Below are positions 42,196 through 53,681 of a DNA stretch of 64,000 nucleotides, one piece after another. Under the pieces are notes generated by a model. The model did no database searches. It saw nothing but the letters and a program-made list of their open reading frames with translations, and was not told the origin of the DNA. The stretch comes from Megalopta genalis. Its lineage: Eukaryota; Arthropoda; Insecta; Hymenoptera; Halictidae. The first letter of the stretch is position 1; each line of letters starts with the position of its first letter. The translations under genes were made by a program, and so were the position numbers. The stretch spans positions 1-64,000 of the forward strand of contig NW_027477548.1 in the NCBI RefSeq assembly GCF_051020955.1, read 5' to 3'.

Positions 42196-42838
42196 CAAAT
42201 CAATGCGATGTAGAAGGTTTAGCTTCAAATTCATGCTAAACAAATGTATTTAGCATCAGATACTTGCGATATAACTGATATAGCTTCAAATGCTGTGGAA
42301 ACAAAAGAGTTTGCATCAAATCCATGCAAAACACATGATTTAGCTTCAAGTCAATGCGATGTAGAAGGTTTAGCTTCAAATCCATGCGAAACAAATGATT
42401 TAGCATCAGATACCTGCGATATAACTGAAATAGCTTCAAACGCAGGGGAAACAAACGAGTTAGCATCAAATCCATGCGAAACACATGATTTAGGAGCAAA
42501 TCAATGCGATGTAGAAGGTTTAGATTCAAATCCATGCGAAACCAATGATTTAGCTTCAGATATTTGCGATAGAAGGGACATCGCTTCAAATGCAGACGAA
42601 CAAACGAGTTAGCTTCAAATCCATGCGAAACACATGATTTAGCTTCAAATCAATACGATGTAGCAGGATTAGCTTCAAATCCATGTGAAGCAAATGATTT
42701 AGCATCAGATACTTGCGATATAACTGATATAGCTTCAAATGCAAGGGAAACAAACGAGTTAGCATAAAATCCATGCAAAACACACGATTTAGCTTCAAAT
42801 CAATGCGATGTAGAAGGTTTAGCTTCAAATCCATGCGA
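42196..42838 (+). repeat. Dispersed beta-type insert 1 within gamma
   Basis: This matches 11,336-11,978, 30,860 bp upstream, with private markers GATAGAAGGGACATCGC, GTAGCAGGATTAGC, CGAACAAACGAG (a shortened unit) and the AAATGTATTTAGC 31 bp unit. Flanking sequence on both sides is gamma-type. Point differences include CCATGTAAAG near 11,822 against CCATGTGAAG here. No target-site duplication or terminal repeat is visible, so exchange or conversion is likelier than transposition. Confidence 0.8.
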
Positions 42839-44726
42839 AACAAATGATTTAGCATCAGATACTTGCGATAGAAGTGATATAGCATCAAATGCAGGCCAAA
42901 CAAACGAGTTAGCATCAAATCCAAGCGAATCACACGATATGCTTCAAATCAATGCGATGTAGAAGGTTTAGCTTCAAATCCATGCGACACAAATGATTTA
43001 GCTTCAAATCAATGCGAAGTAGAAGGCATAGCTTCAAATCGATGCGGAACAAATGGTTGAGCTTCAAACACTTCGGATATAGGTGATATAGCTTCAACTG
43101 CGTGAGAATCAAACGGGATAGCTTCAAAATCCATGCCATACATATCATTTAGCTTCAAATCGATACGATGTAGAAGGTTTAGCTTCAAATCCATGCGAAA
43201 CAAATGACTTAGCATCAAACACTTGTGATATAAGTGATATAGCATCAAATGCAGGCCAAACAAACGAGTTAGCATCAAACCCAAGCAAATCACACGATAT
43301 TCTTCAAATCAATGCTATGTAGATGGTTTAGCTTCAAATCCATGCGAAACAAATGATTTAACTTCAAATCAATGCGATGTAGAAGGTTTAGCTTCAAATC
43401 TAAGCGAAACACATGATTTAGCATCAAATACTTGCGATATAACTGAAATAGCTTCAAATGCAGGGGAAACAAACGAGTTAGCATCAAATCCCTGCAAAAC
43501 ACATGATTTAGCTTCAAATCAAAGCGATGAAGAAGTTATAGCTTCAAATCCAAGCGAAGCACATGATTTAGCTTCAAATCAATGCGATGTAGAAGGTTTA
43601 GATTCAAATCCATGCGAAACAAATGATTTAGCTTCAAACACTTGTGATATAAGTGATATAGCTGCAAATGCAGACGAATCAAATGGGATAGCTTCAAAAT
43701 CCAGGCGATACATATCATTTAGCTTCAAATCGATATGATGTAGAAGGTTTAGCTTCAAATCCCTGCGAAACAAATGATTTAGATTCAAACACTTGCGATA
43801 TAAGTGATACAGCACCAAATGCAGGCGAAACGAACGAGTTAGCTTCAAATCCATGCGAAACACATGATTTAGCTACAAATCAATGCGATGTAGAAGGTTT
43901 AGCTTCAAATCCATGCGAAACAAATGATTTAGCATCAGATACTTGTGATATAACTGATATAGCTTCAAATGCAGGGGAAACAAACGAGTTAGCATAAAAT
44001 CCATGCAAAACACATGAATTAGCTTCAAATCAATGCGATGAGGAAGGTTTAGCTTCAAATCCATGCGAAACAAATGATTTAGCATCAGATACTTGCGATA
44101 TAACTGATATAGATTCAAATACAGGGGAAACAAACGAGTTAGCATCAAATCCATGCAAAACACATGATTTAGCTACAAATCAATACGATGTAGAAGGTTT
44201 AGCTTCAAATCCATACGAAACAAATGATTTAGCATCAGATACTTGGGATATAACTGATATTGCTTCAAATGCAGGGGAAACAAATGAGTTAGCATCAAAT
44301 CCACGCAAAACACATGATTTAGCTTCAAATCAAAGCGATGTAGAAGATATAGCTACAAATCCAAGCGAAACACATGATTTAGCTTCAAATGAATGCGATA
44401 TAGAAGGTTTAGCTTCAAATCCATGCGAAACAAATGATTTAGCTTCAAATCAATACGATGTAGAAGGTTTAGCTTTAAATCCATACGAAACAAATGATTT
44501 AGCTTCAGATACTTGCGGTAGAAGTGATATAGCATCAAATGCAGGCGAAACGAACGAGTTAGCTTCAAATCCATGCGAATCACATGATTTAGCTACAAAT
44601 CAATGCGATGTAGAAGGTTTAGCTTCAAATCCATGTAAAACAAATGATTTAGCTTCAAACACATGTAATATAAGTGATATAGCTGCATATGCAGACAAAT
44701 CAAACGGGGTAGCTACAAAATCCATG

Positions 44727-45959
44727 CCATACATATCATTTAGCTTCAAATCGATACGATGTAGAAGGTTTAGCTTCAAATCCATGCGAAACAAAAGATT
44801 TAGCATCAAACACTTGTGATATAAGTGATATAGCATCAAATGCAGGCCAAACAAACGAGTTAGCATCAAATCCAAGCAAATCACACGATATTCTTCAAAT
44901 CAATGCGATGTAGATGGTTTAGCTTCAAATCCATGCAAAACAAATGATTTAACTTCAAATCAATGCGATGTAGAAGGTTTAGCTTCAAATCTAAGCGAAA
45001 CACATGATTTAGCATCAAATCCATGCGAAACAAATGATTTAGCATCAGATACTTGCGATATAACTGATATAGCTTCAAATGCAGGGGAAACAAACGAGTT
45101 AGCATAAAATCCATGCAAAACACATGAATTTGCTTCAAATCAATGCGATGAGGAAGGTTTAGCTTCAAATCCATGCGAAACAAATGATTTAGCATCAGAT
45201 ACTTGCGATATAACTGATATAGATTCAAATACAGGGGAAACAAACGAGTTAGCATCAAATCCATGCAAAACACATGATTTAGCTACAAATCAATACGATG
45301 TAGAAGGTTTAGCTTCAAATCCATACGAAACAAATGATTTAGCATCAGATACTTGGGATATAACTGATATTGCTTCAAATGCAGGGGAAACAAATGAGTT
45401 AGCATCAAATCCATGCAAAACACATGATTTAGCTTCAAATCAAAGCGATGTAGAAGATATAGCTACAAATCCAAGCGAAACACATGATTTAGCTTCAAAT
45501 GAATGCGATATAGAAGGTTTAGCTTCAAATCCATGCGAAACAAATGATTTAGCTTCAAGTCAATACGATGTAGAAGGTTTGGCTTTAAATACATACGAAA
45601 CAAATGATTTAGCTTCAGATACTTGCGATAGAAGTGATATAGCATCAAATGCAGGCCAAACAAACGAGTTAGCATCAAATCCAAGCGAATCACACGATAT
45701 GCTTCAAATCAATGCGATGTAGAAGGTTTAGCTTCAAATCCATGCGACACAAATGATTTAGCTTCAAATCAATGCGAAGTAGAAGGCATAGCTTCAAATC
45801 GATGCGGAACAAATGGTTGAGCTTCAAAAACTTCGGATATAGGTGATATAGCTTCAACTGCATGAGAATCAAACGGGATAGCTTCAAAATCCATGCCATA
45901 CGTATCATTTAGCTTCAAATCGATACGATGTAGAAGGTTTAGCTTCAAATCCATGCGAA
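44727..45959 (+). repeat. Gamma copy with exact 12-unit deletion at its left edge
   Basis: Up to about 44,726 the sequence follows 38,826-40,586 at an offset of 4,140 bp. From 44,727 it follows 40,947-42,179 at 3,780 bp. The 360 bp lost is twelve units. The switch happens inside a 31 bp unit, between CCATGCGATACATATC and CCATGCCATACATATC, which are nearly identical. This fits homologous but unequal exchange between two related units. Confidence 0.8.
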
Positions 45960-45969
45960 ACACATGATT

Positions 45970-46615
45970 TAGCATCAGATACCTGCGATATAACTGAAAT
46001 AGCTTCAAACGCAGGGGAAACAAACGAGTTAGCATCAAATCCATGCGAAACACATGATTTAGGAGCAAATCAATGCGATGTAGAAGGTTTAGATTCAAAT
46101 CCATGCGAAACCAATGATTTAGCTTCAGATATTTGCGATAGAAGGGACATCGCTTCAAATGCAGACGAACAAACGAGTTAGCTTCAAATCCATGCGAAAC
46201 ACATGATTTAGCTTCAAATCAATACGATGTAGCAGGATTAGCTTCAAATCCATGTGAAGCAAATGATTTAGCATCAGATACTTGCGATATAACTGATATA
46301 GCTTCAAATGCAAGGGAAACAAACGAGTTAGCATAAAATCCATGCAAAACACACGATTTAGCTTCAAATCAATGCGATGTAGAAGGTTTAGCTTCAAATC
46401 CATGCGATGCACATGTTGTAGCTGCAAATCAATGCGATGTAGAGGGTTTAGCTTCAAATCCAAGCGAAACACATGATTTAGCATCAGATACTTGCGATAT
46501 AACTGAAATAGCTTCAAATGCAGGGGAAAGAAACGAGTTAGCTTCAAATCCATGCTAAACACACGATTTAGCTTCAAATCAATGCGATGTAGAAGGTTTA
46601 GCTTCAAATCCATGC
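45970..46615 (+). repeat. Dispersed beta-type insert 2 within gamma
   Basis: The left part, 45,970-46,406, matches 42,401-42,837 (offset 3,569) and the beta block near 11.5-11.98 kb. The right part, about 46,407-46,615, continues the beta sequence 11,978-12,186 (CATGTTGTAGCTGC, AGGGGAAAGAAACGAG, CATGCTAAACACACG), which insert 1 lacks. So insert 2 is not simply a copy of insert 1: it holds beta sequence insert 1 lost. Gamma sequence resumes near 46,740. Confidence 0.75.
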
Positions 46616-48559
46616 GAAACAAATGATTTAGCATCAGATACTTGCGATATAACTGATATAGCTTCAAATGCAGGGGAAACAAACGAGTTTGCATCAAATC
46701 CATGCAAAACGCATGATTTAGCTTCAAGTCAATGCGATGTAGAAGGTTTAGCTTCAAATCCATACAAAACAAATGATTTAGCTTCAAACACATGTAATAT
46801 AAGTGATATAGCTGCATATGCAGACAAATCAAACGGGGTAGCTACAAAATCCATGCGATACATATCATTTTGCTTCAAATCGATACGAAGTAGAAGGTTT
46901 AGCTTCAAATCCATGCGAAACGAATGATTTAGCATCAAACACTTGTGATATAAGTGATATAGCATCAAATGCAGGCCAAACAAACGAGTTAGCATCAAAT
47001 CCAAGCGAATCACACGATATGCTTCAAATCAGTGCGATGTAGAAGGTTTAGCTTCAAATCCATGCGACACAAATGATTTAGCTTCAAATCAATGCGAAGT
47101 AGAAGGCATAGCTTCAAATCGATGCGGAACAAATGGTTGAGCTTCAAACACTTCGGATATAGGTGATATAGCTTCAACTGCGTGAGAATCAAACGGGATA
47201 GCTTCAAAATCCATGCCATACATATCATTTAGCTTCAAATCGATACGATGTAGAAGGTTTAGCTTCAAATCCATGCGAAACAAATGACTTAGCATCAAAC
47301 ACTTGTGATATAAGTGATATAGCATCAAATGCAGGCCAAACAAACGAGTTAGCATCAAACCCAAGCAAATCACACGATATTCTTCAAATCAATGCGATGT
47401 AGATGGTTTAGCTTCAAATCCATGCGAAACAAATGATTTAACTTCAAATCAATGCGATGTAGAAGGTTTAGCTTCAAATCTAAGCGAAACACATGATTTA
47501 GCATCAAATACTTGCGATATAACTGAAATAGCTTCAAATGCAGGGGAAACAAACGAGTTAGCATCAAATCCCTGCAAAACACATGATTTAGCTTCAAATC
47601 AAAGCGATGAAGAAGTTATAGCTTCAAATCCAAGCAAAGCACATGATTTAGCTTCAAATCAATGCGATGTAGAAGGTTTAGATTCAAATCCATGCGAAAC
47701 AAATGATTTAGCTTCAAACACTTGTGATATAAGTGATATAGCTGCAAATGCAGACGAATCAAATGGGATAGCTTCAAAATCCATGCGATACATATCATTT
47801 AGCTTCAAATCGATATGATGTAGAAGGTTTAGCTTCAAATCCCTGCGAAACAAATGATTTAGCTTCAAACACTTGCGATATAAGTGATACAGCACCAAAT
47901 GCAGGCGAAACGAACGAGTTAGCTTCAAATCCATGCGAAACACATGATTTAGCTGCAAATCAATGCGATGTAGAAGGTTTAGCTTCAAATCCATGCGAAA
48001 CAAATGATTTAGCATCAGATACTTGCGATATAACTGATATAGCTTCAAATGCAGGGGAAACAAACGAGTTAGCATAAAATCCATGCAAAACACATGAATT
48101 AGCTTCAAATCAATGCGATGAGGAAGGTTTAGCTTCAAATCCATGCGAAACAAATGATTTAGCTTCAAATGAATGCGATATAGAAGGTTTAGCTTCAAAT
48201 CCATGCGAAACAAATGATTTAGCTTCAAGTCAATACGATGTAGAAGGTTTGGCTTTAAATACATACGAAACAAATGATTTAGCTTCAGATACTTGCGATA
48301 GAAGTGATATAGCATCAAATGCAGGCCAAACAAACGAGTTAGCATCAAATCCAAGCGAATCACACGATATGCTTCAAATCAATGCGATGTAGAAGGTTTA
48401 GCTTCAAATCCATGCGACACAAATGATTTAGCTTCAAATCAATGCGAAGTAGTAGGCATAGCTTCAAATCGATGCGGAACAAATGGTTGAGCTTCAAAAA
48501 CTTCGGATATAGGTGATATAGCTTCAACTGAATGAGAATCAAACGGGATAGCTTCAAAA

Positions 48560-49412
48560 TCCATGCCATACGTATCATTTAGCTACAAATCGATACGATG
48601 TAGAAGGTTTAGATTCAAATCCATGCGAAACAAATGATTTAGCTTCAGATACTTGCGATGGAAGCGATATAGCATCAAATGCAGGCGAAACGAACGATTT
48701 AGCTTCAAATCCATGCGAATCACATGATCTAGCTACAAATCAATGCGATGTACAAGGTTTAGCTTCAAATTCATGCGAAACAAGTGATTTAGCATCAGAT
48801 ACTTGCGATATAATTGATATAGCTTCAAATGCAGGGGAAACAAACGAGTTAGCATAAAATCCAGGCAAGACACATGAATTAGCTTCAAATCAATGCGATG
48901 TGGAAGGTTTAGCTTCAAATCCATGCGAAACAAATGATTTAGCATCAGATACTTGCGATATAAGTGATATAGCTGCAAATGCAGACGAATCAAACGGGGT
49001 AGCTTCAAAATCCAAGCGATACATATCATTTTGCTTCAAATCGATACGATGTAGAAGGTTTAGCTTCAAATCCATGCGAAACAAATGATTTAGCTTCAGA
49101 TACTTGCGATGGAAATGATATAGCATCAAATGCAGGCGAAACGAACGAGTTAGCTTCAAATCCATGCGAATCAAATGATTTAGCTACAAAACAATGCGAT
49201 GTAGAAGGTTTAGCTTCAAATTCATGCGAAACAAGTGATTTAGCATCAGATACTTGCGATATAACTGATATAGCTTCAAATGCAGGGGAAACAAACGAGT
49301 TAGCATAAAATCCATGCAAAATACATGGATTAGCTTCAAACCAATGCGATGTGGAAGGTTTAGCTTCAAATCCATGCGAAACAAATGATTTAGCATCAGA
49401 TACTTGCGATAT
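48560..49412 (+). repeat. 451 bp tandem duplication
   Basis: About 48,560-49,010 is followed by a second copy, 49,011 to about 49,412, at an offset of 451 bp (15 x 30 + 1). Both carry CTTGCGATGGAA, GAAACAAGTGATTTAGC and CATGCGAATCA variants. Just beyond, near 49,486, an extra A (GCTAACAAATC) shifts phase again before the delta block begins. Confidence 0.7.
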
Positions 49413-49734
49413 AACTGATATAGATTCAAATGCAGGGGAAACAAACGAGTTAGCATCAAATCCATGCAAAACACATGATTTAGCTAACAAATCAAAGCGA
49501 TGTAGAAGGTATAGCTACAAATCCAAGCGAAATACATGATTTAGCTTCAAATGAATGCGATATAGAAGGTTTAGCTTCAAATCCGTACGAAACAAATGAT
49601 TTAGCATCAGATACTTGCGAAATAAGTGATACAGCTGCAAATGCAGGAGAAACAAACGAGGTAGCTTCAAATCCATGAGAAACGCATGACTTGGCTCTAA
49701 ATCAATGCGATGTAGAAGCTTTACCTTCAAATCC

Positions 49735-52593
49735 ATGCGAAACAAATGATTTAACATCAGATACTTGCGATATAACTGAAATAGCTTCAAATGCAGGGGA
49801 ATTAAACGAGTTAGCATCAAATCCATGCAAAGCACAGGATTTAGTTTCAAATCAAAGCGATGTAGAAGGTATAGCTTCAAATCCAAGCGAAACACATGAT
49901 TTAGCTTCAAATCAATGCGAAGTAGAAGGTTTAGCTTCAAATCCATGCGAAACAAATGATTTAGCTTCAAACACTTGGGATATATGTGATATAGCTGCAA
50001 TTGCAGACGAATCAAACGGGGTAGGTTCAAAATCCATGCGATACATATCATATAGCTTCCAATCGATACGAAGTAGAAGGCTTAGCTTCAAATCCATGCG
50101 AAACAAATGATTTAGGTTCAGATACTTGCGATATATTGATATAGCTTCAAATGCGGGCGAATCAAACGAGTTAGCTTCAAATCCAAGCGATATACTTGAT
50201 TTAGCTTCAATTCAATGCGATGTAGATACTTTAGCTTCAAATCCATGCGAAACAAATGATTTAGGTTCAGATACTTGCGATATATTGATATAGCTTCAAA
50301 TGCGGGCGAATCAAACGAGTTAGCTTCAAATCCAAGCGAAATACCTGATTTAGCTTCAATTCAATGCGATGTAGATGCTTTAGCTTCAAATCCATGCGAC
50401 ACAAATGATTTAGCTTCAAATACTTGCGATATAAATGATACAGTTTCAAATGCAGGCGAAACTATCGAGTTACCTTCAAATCCATGCGAAACACATGATT
50501 TATCTTCAAATCAATGCGTTGTAGAAGGGTTAGCTTCAAATCGAACCGAAAAAATGATTTAGGTTTAGATACTTGCGATATAAGTGATATAGCATCAAAT
50601 GCAGGCGAAACGAACGAGTTAGATTCAAATCCATGCGAAACAAATGATTTAGCTTCAAACACTTGCGATAAAAGTGATATAGCATCAAATGCAGGCGAAA
50701 CGAACGAGTTAGCTTCAAAATCCATGCGATACACATCATTTAGCTTTAAATCCATGCGAAATAGAAGGCTTAGCTTCAAATCCATGCGAAACAAATGATG
50801 TAGGTACAGATACTTGCGATGTAAGTGATATAGCTTCAAATACAGGAGAAACAAACGAGTTAGCATCAAAGCCATACAAAAAATATGATTTAGTTTCAAA
50901 TCAATGCGACGTAGACGGTTTAGCTTCAAATCCAAGCGGAAAACATGATTTAGCTTCAAGTCGATACGATGTAGAAGATTTAGCTTCAAATCCATGCGAA
51001 ACAGAGAATTTAGATGCAAATCAATGCGATGTAGAAGGTTTAGCTGCACATCCACGCGAAAAATATGATTTAGCATCAAATACTTGCGATATAAGTGATA
51101 CAGCTTCAAATGCAGGGGACACAAACGAGTTATCTTCAAATACATGCAAAACTCATGATTAAGCTTCAAATCAATGCTATGTGGAAGATTTAGTTTCAAA
51201 TCCATGCGACACAAATGATTTAGCTTCAAATCAATGCGAAGTAGAAGGCATCGCTTCAAATCCATGCGAAACAAATGATTTAGCTGCAAATCAATGCGAC
51301 GTACAAGATTTAGCTTCAAATCCATGCGAAACAAATGATTTAGCATCAGATACTTGCGATATAACTGAAATAGCTTCAAATGCAGGGGAATTAAACGAGT
51401 TAGCATCAAATCCATGCAAAGCACAGGATTTAGTTTCAAATCAAAGCGATGTAGAAGGTATAGCTTCAAATCCAAGCGAAACACATGATTTAGCTTCAAA
51501 TCAATGCGAAGTAGAAGGTTTAGCTTCAAATCCATGCGAAACAAGTGATTTAGCTTCAAACACTTGGGATATATGTGATATAGCTGCAATTGCAGACGAA
51601 TCAAACGGGGTAGGTTCAAAATCCATGCGATACATATCATTTAGCTTCCAATCGATACGAAGTAGAAGGCTTAGCTTCAAATCCATGCGAAACAAATGAT
51701 TTAGGTTCAGATACTTGCGATATATTGATATAGCTTCAAATGCGGGCGAATCAAACGAGTTAGCTGCAAATCCAAGCGATATACTTGATTTAGCTTCAAT
51801 TCAATGCGATGTAGATACTTTAGCTTCAAATCCATGCGAAACAAATGATTTAGGTTCAGATACTTGCGATATATTGATATAGCTTCAAATGCGGGCGAAT
51901 CAAACGAGTTAGCTTCAAATCCAAGCGAAATACTTGATTTAGCTTCAATTCAATGCGATGTAGATGCGTTAGCTTCAAATCCATGCGACACAAATGATTT
52001 AGCTTCAAATACTTGCGATATAAATGATGCAGTTTCAAATGCAGGCGAAACTATAGAGTTACCTTCAAATCCATGCGAAACACATGATTTATCTTCAAAT
52101 CAATGCGTTGTAGAAGGGTTAGCTTCAAATCCAACCGAAACAAATGATTTAGGTTTAGATACTTGCGATATAAGTGATATAGCATCAAATGCAGGCGAAA
52201 CGAACGAGTTAGATTCAAATCCATGCGAAACAAATGATTTAGCTTCAAACACTTGCGATAAAAGTGATATAGCATCAAATGCAGGCGGAACGAACGAGTT
52301 AGCTTCAAAATCCATGCGATACACATCATTTAGCTTTAAATCCATGCGAAATAGAAGGCTTAGCTTCAAATCCATGCGAAACAAATGATGTAGGTGCAGA
52401 TACTTGCGATATAAGTGATATAGCTTCAAATACAGGAGAAACAAACGAGTTAGCATCAAAGCCATACAAAAAATATGATTTAGTTTCAAATCAATGCGAC
52501 GTAGACGGTTTAGCTTCAAATCCAAGCGGAAAACATGATTTAGCTTCAAGTCGATACGATGTAGAAGATTTAGCTTCAAATCCATGCGAAACA
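49735..52593 (+). repeat. 1,589 bp-period duplication at the start of delta
   Basis: 49,735-51,003 matches 51,324-52,593. The offset rises from 1,589 to 1,590 near 50,550, where the first copy reads AACCGAAAAAATG and the second AACCGAAACAAATG, a one-base loss. The stretch 51,004-51,323 between them is not duplicated here but matches about 56,370-56,690 in the U segment. That indicates an exchange between the start of delta and the U segment. Confidence 0.8.
50021..50140 (+). repeat. Phase-neutral 120 bp cassette (31+30+30+29)
   Basis: Unit lengths are 31 (50,021-50,051, extra A in TTCAAAATCC), 30 (50,052-50,081), 30 (50,082-50,111) and 29 (50,112-50,140, with GATATATTGAT). The one-base gain is cancelled by the one-base loss, so the array re-enters its 30 bp register. 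A plus-strand reader in the L-A-S-N frame would be thrown into another frame here and stop at the TGA at 50,108-50,110. The cassette recurs at 51,610-51,729, 53,562-53,681 and in later delta copies. Confidence 0.85.
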
Positions 52594-53639
52594 AATGATT
52601 TAGCTTCAAACACTTGTGTATTAGTGATATAGCATAAAATGCAGGCGAAACGAACGAGTTAGCTTCAAATCCATTCGAAACACATGATTTAGCTGCAAAT
52701 CAATGCGATGTAGAAGGTTTAGCTTCAAATACATGCGAAACAAATTATTTAGCATCAAACACTTGGCATATAAGTGATATTGCTTCAAATGCAGACGAAT
52801 CAAACGAGTTAGCTTCAAAATCCATGCGATACACATCATTTAGCTTTAAATCCATGCGAAGTAGAAGGTTTAGTTTCAAATCCATGAGAAACAAATGATT
52901 TAGCATCAAACACTTGGGATATAAGTGATATAGCTTCAAATGCAGAGGAATCAAACGAGATAGCTTCAAAATCCATGCGATACACATAATTTATCTTTAA
53001 ATCCATGCGAAATAGAAGACATAGCTTCAAATCCATGCGAAACAAATGATTTAGGTTCAGATACTTGCGATGTAACTGATATAGCTTCAAATGCAGGCGA
53101 AACTAACGAGTTACCTTCAAATCCATGCGACACAAATGATTTAGCTTCAAATACTTGCGATATTAATGATGTAGCTTCAAATGCAGGCGAAACAAAAGAG
53201 TTAGCTTCAAAATCCATGCGGTAAACATCATTTAGCTTTAAATCCATGCGAAGTAGAAGGCTTAGCTTCAAATCCATGCGAAACAAATGATTTAGCATCA
53301 GATACTTGCGATATAACTGATATAGCTTCAAATGCGGGGGAAACAAACGAGTTAGCATCAAATCCATGCAAAACACATGATTTAGCTTCAAATCAATGCG
53401 ATGTAGAAGGTTTAGCTTCAAATCCAAGCGAAACACATGATTTAGCTTCAAATCAATGCGATGTAGAAGGTTTAGCTTCAAATCCATGCGAAACAAATGA
53501 TTTAGCTTCAAACACTTGGGATATATGTGATATAGCTGCAATTGCAGACGAATCAAACGGGGTAGGTTCAAAATCCATGCGATACATATCATTTAGCTTC
53601 CAATTGATACGAAGTAGAAGGCTTAACTTCAAATCCATG
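51837..53639 (+). repeat. Delta 1.80 kb element F, copy 1
   Basis: This 1,803 bp element begins at a 29 bp GATATATTGATATAGC unit and recurs immediately as 53,640-55,443, then as 58,411-60,213. It contains sixty 30 bp-class units including several 31 and 29 bp ones. Internal landmarks are CTTGTGTATTAGTG near 52,610, TTGGCATATAAGTG near 52,764 and GCGGTAAACATC near 53,220. The second copy is one base longer because of a six-G run at 55,139-55,144 (five G in the others). Confidence 0.85.
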
Positions 53640-53681
53640 TGAAACAAATGATTTAGGTTCAGATAGTTGCGATATATTGAT
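53562..53681 (+). repeat. Second phase-neutral cassette
   Basis: Same 31+30+30+29 layout as at 50,021: 53,562-53,592, 53,593-53,622, 53,623-53,652 and 53,653-53,681. It straddles the start of an F element, so each F begins with a register correction. Its 29 bp unit carries a private GATAGTTGCGAT where other copies have GATACTTGCGAT. Confidence 0.8.

Larger units (their letters stand above)
38271..49490 (+). repeat. Gamma-family satellite block
   Basis: This is a mosaic of overlapping copies. 38,265-39,290 matches 40,126-41,241 (offset 1,861, becoming 1,951 after a 90 bp gap). 38,826-40,586 matches 42,876-44,726 (offset 4,050, then 4,140 after the same gap). 40,947-42,179 matches 44,727-45,959 (3,780). 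42,876-44,084 matches 46,956-48,164 (4,080). 41,713 onward is met again at 48,163 to about 48,590. Markers are AGGCCAAACAAACGAG, CACACGATATGCTTC, TACATATCATTT and ACATGTAATATAAGTG. Two beta-type inserts are listed separately. Confidence 0.8.

Noticed and set aside
42196..42838. Transposon insertion of a beta segment into gamma
   Set aside because: The segment is satellite throughout, with no terminal repeats, target-site duplication or transposase; exchange or conversion explains it better.
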